Made by a program: the position numbers and the translations under genes
The notes under the pieces: generated by a model
What the model saw: only the letters and a program-made list of their open reading frames with translations
What the model was told of the DNA's origin: nothing
Databases searched by the model: none
In this document: positions 1 through 5,157 of the stretch, piece by piece
How positions within the stretch are numbered: position 1 is the first letter of the stretch
Layout of the letters: each line of letters opens with the position of its first letter
Assembly: GCA_003520455.1 (NCBI GenBank)
Contig: DOUV01000770.1
Coordinates: forward strand, 1 to 6,741
Reading direction: 5' to 3'
Length of the DNA stretch: 6,741 nucleotides
From: Chloroflexota bacterium
GTDB taxonomy: Bacteria > Chloroflexota > Anaerolineae > Ardenticatenales > Ardenticatenaceae

Positions 1-327
1 GGCCACGTTCTCCCAGGCGCTCAGGCGGGGGAGCAACTCGAACCGCTGAAAAATGAAGCCGACCCGAGCCCGGCGGTGCGCGGTGAGGGCGGCTTCGCTG
101 GCCTGGCCCAGGTTGGTCCCGTCCACCCACACCTCACCCGTCGTCGGCCGGTCGAGGCCGCCGACCAGGTGGAGGAGGGTGCTCTTCCCCGAGCCACTCG
201 CGCCAATCAGGGCTACGAACTCGCCGGGGGCGATTGCCAACGAGATGCCGCGCAGCGCGTCCACCCAACGGTCGCCCATGCGATAGCGTTTGGTGACGGC
301 GTGGAGGCGGATGAGACGGGGCGGCAT
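1..327 (-). CDS. ABC transporter ATP-binding protein, LolD/MacB type (partial, N-terminal 109 residues)
   Basis: The minus frame opens at the ATG at 327 and stays open to the left edge, so the C-terminal half (signature LSGGQ, Walker B, H-loop) is outside the window. Seen: Walker A GASGSGKST at residues 42-50, then the Q-loop glutamine Q94 in GFIFQRFELLPRLSAWENV, a wording typical of the LolD/MacB/FtsE-like subgroup of ATPases that energise lipoprotein release, antimicrobial-peptide export or other work on the outer face of the membrane. The start follows the lipoprotein gene stop by 19 nt, with a CAGGAG Shine-Dalgarno at 341-346, about 13 nt from the ATG (rather long). The gene is almost certainly co-transcribed with the lipoprotein upstream; a FtsX/MacB-type permease would be expected further left. 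Family assignment is firm, the substrate unknown. Confidence 0.93.
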   Translation of the reverse strand, partial: MPPRLIRLHAVTKRYRMGDRWVDALRGISLAIAPGEFVALIGASGSGKSTLLHLVGGLDRPTTGEVWVDGTNLGQASEAALTAHRRARVGFIFQRFELLPRLSAWENVA

Positions 328-346
328 GGTACAGTGACGACTCCTG

Positions 347-1465
347 CTACCGCAGCGCCTCGGCGATGGCCTGGGTGGCCTCAGGACTGAGCCGGCCCGT
401 GATTGTGCGCACGATGTCGTCCTCGATCCAGCTCAGAATCGTGTGCCCACTGTTGGGATCGGACCAGAGGTGCCCCTGAATACCTCGCACGGTGACGGCT
501 GTAGCACCCTCGCCCGTGCGGGAGTGGTCGCCCGGATCGCCGGCCGGTCCCTGGGCGAGGGTCCACTGGCCTTTGAGGCCATCGAACTTTTGGATGTAGT
601 GATCGCCCTGGCGGAAGAGTTCCACCAGGGTCGCTTCAGGGCTATCCCCGGGGGTGCTGAGTAGATGGAAAGGCGCCTCTGCCTGGGCCTCCGGCAGTGT
701 CATCCGCTGCGGCAGAAGCTTCTCGATATTGACGACCTCAACACCCGCCGGTGGCGTCCACTGGAAGCGCTCCGGCGCGACCGGCTCGTTCTGGTCGAGT
801 TCCTGGACGGTCACTCGGGCCTCACCGGCGACCTCGGCCTCGCCGGTGTAGCTGGCCTGGAGGGGGAGATCGTTCGCCTTATCGATCCAGAGATCCCCGA
901 CGATTCTTGCTGCCTGGAGGGCCTGCGGCGCCTGCTCGTTGGGCGTGAAGCGCACATGCCAGACCGGCCGATCTGCAACTGTCTCCTCGCCCACCAGGGT
1001 GACGTCGCTGATCTCCAGGGCCCGCTCGGTCAGCGCCTGCACACTGCTGAGGTCGGTCGGCATCTCGGCCGCGGCCCCGCCCTCCTCGGCCCGCCACGCC
1101 TCAAGCGAGGCCCGATCACCCGTGAGCACCTTGCCGGCCGCCGGATTGTAGATCCAGCCGGTCTCACCGTCGCTCACCGCGAGGGTCCTAACGACGTCCG
1201 GCTCACTCGCCTCACGCACCTCGCTGCGGATCTGCTCGCGCTCACCGTCCCGGCGGAACCAACTCTCGGTCAGGAGGCGAATTGTCTTGCCGTCGTGTGT
1301 CGCGTTCACCTCGATCACCGCGTGGGCGCTCTTCATATTCTCAAGCGCGGTTTGCATCTGCGCGACGATGTCTTCAGGCGTGGGCTGGGCGCCAAGGGGC
1401 CCGCAGGCGGCGAGGAGCAGCCCGGCGAGAAAAAGCCAGAGGATGCGGCCCGGTCGCAAGTTCAT
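347..1465 (-). CDS. Lipoprotein with LolA-like fold and DUF4367-like C-terminal domain
   Basis: Predicted 372-residue secreted lipoprotein. The reading frame is open from 1555, but the ATG at 1465 is preferred because AAGGAG (1472-1477) lies 6 nt before it and because it starts exactly at a signal peptide: basic MNLRPGR, hydrophobic core, lipobox L18-A19-A20-C21. The mature protein begins with a PTPEDIVAQMQTALENMKSA helix and an alternating strand pattern (residues about 28-230), as in LolA/RseB-type beta-barrel lipid-binding folds, followed by a separate domain (about 262-372, AEAPFHLLSTPG through ILSWIEDDI) resembling DUF4367. Such proteins are known as outer-membrane-lipoprotein-sorting-like proteins, yet occur in bacteria lacking an outer membrane, where their ligand is unclear. 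It is first in an operon with the ABC ATPase, suggesting the two act together at the outer face of the membrane. The long frame on the opposite strand is a shadow. Confidence 0.85.
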   Translation of the reverse strand: MNLRPGRILWLFLAGLLLAACGPLGAQPTPEDIVAQMQTALENMKSAHAVIEVNATHDGKTIRLLTESWFRRDGEREQIRSEVREASEPDVVRTLAVSDGETGWIYNPAAGKVLTGDRASLEAWRAEEGGAAAEMPTDLSSVQALTERALEISDVTLVGEETVADRPVWHVRFTPNEQAPQALQAARIVGDLWIDKANDLPLQASYTGEAEVAGEARVTVQELDQNEPVAPERFQWTPPAGVEVVNIEKLLPQRMTLPEAQAEAPFHLLSTPGDSPEATLVELFRQGDHYIQKFDGLKGQWTLAQGPAGDPGDHSRTGEGATAVTVRGIQGHLWSDPNSGHTILSWIEDDIVRTITGRLSPEATQAIAEALR

Positions 1466-1526
1466 ACATCGCTCCTTGGAGAGAGGGCTCGACCCGTTCA
1501 ACGCGTGAACTGAAAGCGTTTGAAGA

Positions 1527-1555
1527 AGTATAGCGACGAGGAGGAGCGATGCCAA
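1527..1555 (-). promoter_or_regulatory. Sigma70-type promoter of the lipoprotein-ABC operon
   Basis: On the minus strand a -35 TTGGCA (1550-1555) and a -10 TATACT (1527-1532) are separated by exactly 17 bp; each hexamer matches the housekeeping consensus at 5 of 6 positions. Transcription would start near 1520, giving a leader of about 55 nt before the ATG at 1465. Just downstream, 1496-1510 reads GTTCAACGCGTGAAC, a short inverted repeat (GTTCA/TGAAC) that could be an operator but is too short to be sure. Confidence 0.75.
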
Positions 1556-1662
1556 GGTGGACGGGCGGGCCTGGTTCGCAGTCGAGACGACCTGGGTGGG
1601 CGACGGCCCAGCGGGGCGCCTCTACGTGGCGGGGCGCCAAAAGGCGGAAACCCGAGGAGCGT

Positions 1663-1917
1663 CCAGGGGAGCGACCGGTGGTCGGCGAGCGGGAACCCGA
1701 TGCGATCCATCAAAGCATCGCTGTCCAGCCCGACGCGCTCGTAGACCTCGATTCGATTCCCGCGCACGTTCACCCGCCCGCACCGCTTCTCCTCCGGCAG
1801 GATGAACGCGTCGCGAAAATATCCTCGTCCAGCCGGAAGTGTTCGGCCGGATTCTGAATGCAGTTCAGCCGTGGCGTCTCCGTCGCTGCATCCCTTGGGA
1901 ATGTCGCAGGCCGGCGA
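1663..1917 (-). other. Possible frameshifted coding remnant, unidentified
   Basis: This part of the gap between the lipoprotein promoter and the DUF4351 gene has no intact gene. Read on the minus strand, one frame gives protein-like text ending RLNCIQNPAEHFRLDEDIF near 1815, and the next frame continues it as RDAFILPEEKRCGRVNVRGN and on to LADHRSLPW near 1663. Adding one T to the TTTT run at the junction would join them into a single frame of about 85 residues. Downstream of 1663 the frame becomes Arg/Pro-rich and loses protein character. I do not recognise a family. This may be a gene fragment or chance; there is no start codon with a ribosome-binding site. Confidence 0.22.
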
Positions 1918-1918
1918 T

Positions 1919-2707
1919 CTACTTCAGAGCACTCTCTATCGGCCCGTTGGCTGCAAGGGTTGCGACGAAAGCCTTCACCACCGCCAGGGTGGGCGCCTCA
2001 AGTGCAACATCCACCACCTGGCCGAGTTGATCCAGCCGCAAGTCGCCAATCCGCGCCACCAAATCAGGAGGCAAGGGGCCAAAACGGCGGCGCAGGATGT
2101 GGAGTAGCATCTCCATTTGCCCCTGCTCACGTCCCTGCTCGATCCCTTGCTCGCGTCCCTGCTCGCGTCCCTGCTCGATCCCCTCCTGGAGGATCTCAGC
2201 ATACCAGGGTGACTCGCGTAGCACAGCCATGTCCCACCTCATGATTCTCCGTACCACCTCGGATTCTAGAACAAAACTGGCAAAGAAGGCAAGCAGTGGC
2301 TCCAACCCGGAAATCGCCTCGTCGGCGCGCAAGAGCGTGACGGCGCGGCTGAGCACCGCCTCATCCTGTCCGCCCTTCAGGACGGGCACAAACGGTAGCA
2401 GCGTGGTCAAATGCCGTTCGAACACCAGGTTGACGTCCTCTTGCCAGAGGTTGATCACCTTGAAGTCCTGATGGGCGACGAGCCCCTGGCACTCGGAATG
2501 ATAACTGGCGGCAATCTCAACCCGGGGTGCCGGGGGAAGAATGTTGACGACCACCGGATAGACGAGCAGTTCGTAGCGTTCCTCAGCCAGGGCGGCGTAG
2601 GCCCGCAGGCGGGCCGCCATGCGCCGATCCGGCCGCAGTTGGATTTCGTTGGCGATCAGGAAGGCATCGCTCACATATAATACCAATTCGACTTGGTGAC
2701 CGTGCAT
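1919..2707 (-). pseudogene. Rpn/PD-(D/E)XK nuclease-type protein with DUF4351 C-terminus, N-terminally truncated
   Basis: A 262-residue frame. Its body (AARLRAYAALAEERYELLVYP through LLAFFASFVLESEVVRRIMR) and its C-terminus (MLLHILRRRFGPLPPDLVAR, then L-D-Q-L-G) match the pattern of Rpn-like putative transposase/nuclease proteins carrying DUF4351, linked by an EQG-rich stretch. Members normally have about 60-80 more N-terminal residues holding the first acidic residue of the nuclease core; here only the E21-x-Q23 part remains. The first nine or ten codons, including the ATG at 2707, lie inside the adjacent 93-bp inverted-repeat element, and no Shine-Dalgarno precedes that ATG. I infer that the original N-terminus was lost when this junction formed, so the nuclease is probably inactive. 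The rest of the frame is uninterrupted, which suggests recent truncation. Family call is fairly firm; the missing length is estimated from memory of relatives. Confidence 0.72.
2122..2181 (-). repeat. Five tandem 12-bp units encoding (R/I)EQG repeats
   Basis: On the plus strand five near-identical 12-mers, based on CCTGCTCGCGTC or CCTGCTCGATCC, run back to back (starts 2122, 2134, 2146, 2158, 2170). On the coding minus strand they give GIEQG/GREQG units. This sits in the linker between the nuclease-like body and the DUF4351 domain, where relatives also have QG-rich repeats of variable copy number, so replication slippage is the likely origin. Confidence 0.8.
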
Positions 2708-2772
2708 TATGGCTATCAGTTTCAGCCAAAATGGGCTTTGGCTAATGCATGCCTGTCATGTCAAATTGGTAT
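2680..2772. mobile_element. 93-bp inverted-repeat element (MITE-like)
   Basis: Outer ends are ATACCAATT (2680-2688) and its exact reverse complement AATTGGTAT (2764-2772). Ungapped, the 30-bp ends 2680-2709 and 2743-2772 match at 22 of 30 positions, including GAC after the ninth base plus one and a final TGCATTA. The middle holds a further hairpin, GCCAAA (2725-2730) with TTTGGC (2737-2742). There is no room for a gene. The ends contain TA next to CCAATT on both sides, compatible with a TA target duplication as in IS630/Tc1-type elements, though TA is also part of the symmetry. It lies exactly between two truncated genes and supplies the start of one and the stop of the other. No full-length partner element is in the window. 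Confidence 0.7.
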
Positions 2773-3267
2773 AACATGGAAAGGCAACCACTTCTCATCC
2801 CGCTCTGAACTACTCACCTCGTGGTAAATACGGCGAATCTGGCCGGCATTTTCCAGAATGACCCGGATCTGCTCATTCAACTTCCCCGTCTTACGGTATT
2901 CGCTGATCTTATACAAGTGGGGATAGGCGCCCATCTGGTGGAATGTATCAATGAACTCTTGCATGAAATATTCAGCGAAGCTCCTGTTGCCTCTATCTGG
3001 AGCAGGAATGTTGCAGAGCGGAAAGCCTAGATACGGCTCGTACTCCTCTCGGGACAAGTAAGGAGGCACGGTATCCAAGGGATCGTAGTCATCCGAGCCA
3101 TAGTAGTACTCTGCTTCCAATCCCCTGTCTACCGCTGCCCGGTGTACCCGGTCATGAATAATGACTCCGCGCATCGAGCCAACATGCACCCGCCCCGATG
3201 GCGTCTTAGAGTCATTGACGATTTGCTTTCCACTCAGGCTCCTAATAAACGAATCCGCCCAAAACAT
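2761..3267 (-). pseudogene. lysS: Class I (archaeal-type) lysyl-tRNA synthetase, N-terminal fragment
   Basis: A 168-residue frame that matches the N-terminal third of class I lysine-tRNA ligases, which charge tRNA-Lys with lysine. Seen: MFWAD at the start; TPSGRVHVGSMRG (residues 22-34), the family form of the HIGH nucleotide-binding motif; DDYDPLD at 59-65; and the helix KLNEQIRVILENAGQIRRIY leading to WLPFHVI. Full-length enzymes have about 500-550 residues; the zinc-like cysteines, the KMSKS-type loop and the tRNA-binding region are absent. The last three residues and the TGA come from the inverted-repeat element at 2680-2772. The ATG at 3267 is chosen by homology, with an AGGGGG stretch about 10 nt upstream; the frame itself is open to 3375. 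It cannot be an active synthetase as it stands. Its base composition is visibly less GC-rich than the lipoprotein operon, so it may be a second, acquired copy. Confidence 0.82.
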
Positions 3268-3395
3268 GGAGATTTTCCCCCTTTTCAACACCTGTAGAAA
3301 CAGTCTTTTTTCAATGTTATCCAAAGTACTCCATTGATTCAGCTTCATAGTATCTAGAAATTGTATGTCGAGCAACCCCTTTTGGTAAACCCTAA

Positions 3396-3563
3396 CAACG
3401 CGCCACAGTCGCGCGCCAAGCGGCTCACGCCGGTACCGGCATCCTGCTCTTCTTCGACGAGTGCGAACGGCCTCTCCTGCCGGTCATCCGGGCTATATGG
3501 ATGCAGAGCGAGCGCGGCCGGGTGCCCGTGCGAGTACGAGGTTATGTATATCGCCGCGCTTGA
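3396..3563 (+). pseudogene. IS630-type transposase fragment (DDE domain start)
   Basis: A short plus-strand frame without a usable start reads ATVARQAAHAGTGILLFFDE followed by CERPLLPVIRAIW and RGRVPVRVRGY. This is the pattern around the first catalytic aspartate of IS630-family transposases: a hydrophobic strand ending in D-E (D at 3456-3458), then L-x-P-x-x-R-x-x-W and a G-x-x-P-x-x-R strand. A stop lies just before it (TAA 3393-3395), and the frame ends at 3561-3563 inside DNA that on the other strand encodes the terpene synthase, so the fragment probably ends near 3540. The N-terminal helix-turn-helix part and the other two catalytic residues are absent. It is a remnant lying across the 3' end of the terpene synthase gene. 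Confidence 0.6.
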
Positions 3564-4004
3564 CCTCTTTGTCGAGCGAGATGATGTCGTTAGCCCAACA
3601 GACGATGTTGTTGGCGGCGCACGTCAAGGTCCGAACAACGCTGTGGTTGCGCACCTCCGGAGGCAGGTGCACCCGCTCGGCGATCTCGATGAACTCTGTA
3701 TCGATCCATAGACCGCTTGTCAAGGAGCGCATTCTGAGGTAAGTGGTGAGATCAGGCGTGATCCCCCGCGCGCGGTTGATCGCCTCCAGACGGTGAAGTC
3801 GAGGTACTCCTTGACACCGCGAATGAACCGGCGCATCCAAGTGGGGGCCGCCTGTGACTGCACGCGCTCGCGCAAATCACACAAAGCCTGGATCAATGGT
3901 CCATCCCGCTTCACGGGCTCAACACCCAGCAAGATCTCCGTGAAGCAGGTATTGTTGGATGTGACTTTCGCAAGAGGAAAAGACCGAAGAATCGTAAAGG
4001 CCAA
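3493..4004 (-). pseudogene. Terpene synthase family 2 (class I terpenoid cyclase), frameshifted and truncated at both ends
   Basis: Two overlapping minus frames make up one gene. The upstream one (TTG 4004) gives TEILLGVEPV, GPLIQALCDLRERVQS and FIRGVKEYLDFTVW; the downstream one resumes with EAINRARGITPDLTTYLRMR and continues to NDIISLDKE (3565-3591), the NSE metal-binding triad (N, S and E in NDxxSxxKE) of class I terpene cyclases, then VKRGDIHNLVL. Adding one G to TGG at 3786-3788 restores the family-typical WEAxNRARG. Bacterial relatives (geosmin, methylisoborneol and sesquiterpene synthases) have over 300 residues; the N-terminal half with the aspartate-rich DDxxD motif is not recognisable upstream, and the sequence loses homology after NLVL, where the plus-strand IS630 fragment begins. 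It would have cyclised a prenyl diphosphate. Product unknown; inactive as written. Confidence 0.8.
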
Positions 4005-4036
4005 AAACGAAACGAGTAGTAAGAGGAGAAATAATT

Positions 4037-4070
4037 ATCCTGCCGGGTACCAGCTGGTACCCGGCAGGAT
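4037..4070. terminator. 34-bp perfect palindrome after doxX; likely terminator hairpin or palindromic repeat
   Basis: Every base from 4037 to 4070 pairs with its mirror partner about the centre at 4053/4054 (core GGTACCAGCTGGTACC). It begins 15 bp past the stop of the DoxX gene. In the minus-strand transcript it would fold into a long GC-rich hairpin followed by AATTATTTCTCC, a moderately U-rich tail, so it may end doxX transcription. The perfection and the double GGTACC also fit a dispersed palindromic repeat, and both may be true. Confidence 0.55.
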
Positions 4071-4084
4071 GAAGTGACATGCGA

Positions 4085-4840
4085 TCAGGGAGTTGACGAC
4101 GGACGTCGGGTGAGTGGTCCGGGCGCCCACGGGGCGCCGAGCATCGGCAGCACATATTGGTCGAGACCGTAATAGCCGGCGACCTTCCAGGCAAGGATAA
4201 GCAGGACCGCGAGCGTGAAGAGTATGGGATTACTTGACGCAGAACCGGCGAGCATGAAATTCATGTTCATGAACGCGCCGAAGAACGCCGCGATACCCAC
4301 GAATAAGCCGATAATGAGGGCGAGCCCGATAAGTGTCTCACCCCACGCGACCAACGGTGCGAACCAGGTCTGGTGGCCACCGCTCAGTAATCTCCCGAGG
4401 AAATCACGGTACCAGTCATACGTGATGGCTGGCCGTCCTTGCTCTGGGAGAGCAATAGCTCGCTGCCAAAAGGCTTGCAACGATGCGCCGCTCATCCACC
4501 CGGGATCAGTGAGCTTGTGGAGCCCGGCAAGCAACCAGTCCAGCCCCAGAAACAGCCGAACTCCAAGCCACAATGGCGCGGAGCGCGGGCTTTCAAACAG
4601 GAACTGGGTAAACGACGGATTCTGAACAACCCTGACATCATCTCGCGCCGGGTCATAGCCCCGGCTCAGCCAAACCGCTGCGCCTATAGCGAGGATAAGA
4701 CCGATAAGAAGCGCGAGCGCTTGACCTGCACCGGGGAGCTCGATGTTAAGACCTTGTAGTTCCAGGCCGCCTGTCCCGAGAATAAACAGAAACGTTCCTA
4801 CTAATCCTAGTAGGAAGCCCATGAGATCGCGCCGGCTCAT
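4085..4840 (-). CDS. DoxX-family integral membrane protein
   Basis: An intact 251-residue membrane protein. Start ATG 4840 has AAGGAG (4847-4852) 6 nt upstream. Hydrophobic segments are at about residues 7-25, 40-59, 88-108, 160-190 (long) and 204-224. The DoxX/DoxD core begins near residue 88: VRLFLGLDWLLAGLHKL (R95, K109), then W-G-E-T-L-I-G-L (E168) and the MNMNFMLAGS turn. DoxX/DoxD relatives include the small subunit of thiosulfate:quinone oxidoreductase and proteins of unclear redox role. The two extra N-terminal membrane segments and the charged linker (about 60-85) are not in minimal DoxX proteins of about 130-180 residues. It stands alone: no DoxA or other redox partner is visible. 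A complex leader upstream and a palindrome downstream suggest a single-gene transcript. Family sure, function open. Confidence 0.88.
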   Translation of the reverse strand: MSRRDLMGFLLGLVGTFLFILGTGGLELQGLNIELPGAGQALALLIGLILAIGAAVWLSRGYDPARDDVRVVQNPSFTQFLFESPRSAPLWLGVRLFLGLDWLLAGLHKLTDPGWMSGASLQAFWQRAIALPEQGRPAITYDWYRDFLGRLLSGGHQTWFAPLVAWGETLIGLALIIGLFVGIAAFFGAFMNMNFMLAGSASSNPILFTLAVLLILAWKVAGYYGLDQYVLPMLGAPWAPGPLTRRPSSTP

Positions 4841-4853
4841 GAAGGACTCCTTC
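4841..4853 (-). promoter_or_regulatory. Short inverted repeat over the doxX ribosome-binding site
   Basis: The 13 bases before the doxX start read GAAGGAGTCCTTC on the minus strand, a perfect inverted repeat with a single central base. In RNA it can form a five-pair hairpin with an AGU loop, with the AGGAG of the ribosome-binding site partly inside it and the AUG directly after. This could lower or regulate translation, but a hairpin this small may simply be marginal. Confidence 0.4.
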
Positions 4854-4904
4854 CTTTTAGCATGAGGATCAATCGGCCGACATGACGTTTATCTGCTGAA
4901 TATC

Positions 4905-4949
4905 GGTAGTCAACTTCCGACTACCATGTACCTCCTTTCACTGGTAGTC
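4905..4949 (-). promoter_or_regulatory. doxX leader with three GGTAGTC copies forming alternative hairpins
   Basis: GGTAGTC occurs at 4905-4911 and 4943-4949 on plus and inverted at 4919-4925. In the minus-strand transcript the middle copy can pair either with the first (eight pairs, 4942-4949 with 4919-4926, 15-nt loop) or with the last (seven pairs, 7-nt loop), not both. The first hairpin would sit at the very 5' end of the transcript if the -10 at 4955-4960 is used, and its loop carries AAAGGAGG. Mutually exclusive hairpins of this kind are typical of attenuators and RNA switches; at DNA level the same repeats could be operators. Confidence 0.5.
4910..4927 (-). CDS. Five-codon leader micro-ORF (MVVGS) before doxX
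   Basis: AAAGGAGG (4931-4938), the strongest Shine-Dalgarno sequence in the window, stands 3 nt before an ATG at 4927 that opens ATG GTA GTC GGA AGT TGA. The spacing is short. The micro-ORF covers the middle GGTAGTC copy, so a translating ribosome would change which leader hairpin forms. This is a candidate only; it could be a coincidence of a purine-rich loop. Confidence 0.3.
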   Translation of the reverse strand: MVVGS

Positions 4950-4953
4950 ACGA

Positions 4954-4981
4954 AAGTATAAAGACAAAAATCTTCATACTT
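4954..4981. promoter_or_regulatory. 11-bp inverted repeat over the probable doxX -10 box
   Basis: AAGTATAAAGA (4954-4964) and TCTTCATACTT (4971-4981) are inverted copies matching at 10 of 11 positions with a 6-bp spacer. On the minus strand the left arm contains TATACT (4955-4960), a good -10 hexamer; no convincing -35 lies 16-18 bp upstream. The layout suits a repressor or activator operator overlapping the doxX promoter and lying just ahead of the small plus-strand ORF at 4984. Confidence 0.45.
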
Positions 4982-4983
4982 CT

Positions 4984-5119
4984 ATGGCTACCTTGTTCTC
5001 AGTGGCTCAAGAGAGAGAAGAAATAGATCGCATCATAAAAGTGCAAAGTAATGAATTTTCTAAAAAAAGACATTGAACAATCAAAGTTAGCGCCTGAGTG
5101 GCGCAGGGCAAGCATATAG
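4984..5119 (+). other. Possible small ORF with an A7 frameshift point, divergent from doxX
   Basis: ATG 4984 opens MATLFSVAQEREEIDRIIKV, then QSNEFSKKRH and TGA at 5074-5076 (30 residues). The end coincides with a run of seven A at 5062-5068. Removing one A continues the frame as SKKDIEQSKLAPEWRRASI to a TAG at 5117-5119, giving a charged, plausibly helical protein of about 44 residues. There is no Shine-Dalgarno and no family I recognise. It may be noise, a damaged small gene, or a site of transcriptional slippage. The rest of the 4982-5157 interval holds nothing else I can call apart from the small hairpin at 5090. Confidence 0.22.
5090..5104 (-). terminator. Weak hairpin downstream of the response regulator
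   Basis: GCGCC (5090-5094) and GGCGC (5100-5104) form a five-pair hairpin with a 5-nt loop, 53 nt past the reconstructed response-regulator stop. The minus transcript continues TAACTTTGATTG, which is only weakly U-rich, so termination here is possible but unproven. Confidence 0.3.
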
Positions 5120-5157
5120 TCTAGACCGGGGACACCAGCCGGAATTCGATGGAGCAT

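Noticed and set aside
665..1513. A 282-codon open frame on the plus strand opposite the lipoprotein gene
   Set aside because: It is the antisense of a well-supported lipoprotein with promoter, ribosome-binding site and signal peptide. High GC content keeps the opposite strand open; the translated product has no recognisable domain.
1466..1555. Extending the lipoprotein start upstream to the first codon of the open frame at 1555
   Set aside because: That region holds the -35/-10 promoter, and the signal peptide and AAGGAG both point to 1465.
2122..2181. Tandem repeats as a CRISPR array
   Set aside because: Units are 12 bp, have no spacers and lie in frame inside a coding sequence with a known QG-rich linker.
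2097..2471. Cys/Ser-rich plus-strand frame (CSRPCSIPCS repeats)
   Set aside because: It is the antisense reading of the EQG repeats and the nuclease-like gene.
3270..3375. A promoter for lysS from TTGCTC and TACTAT spaced by 17 bp
   Set aside because: Only 3 of 6 and 4 of 6 matches; too weak to annotate in an AT-richer stretch.
3361..3711. 116-codon plus frame starting MYVEQPLLVN
   Set aside because: It is out of frame with the transposase fragment and shows only low-complexity Ser/Cys/Arg text.
3919..4194. Minus frame containing RFVFGLYDSS as the missing aspartate-rich motif of the terpene synthase
   Set aside because: Only a single aspartate is present, the frame differs from both cyclase frames, and it runs through the palindrome into the DoxX 3' end.
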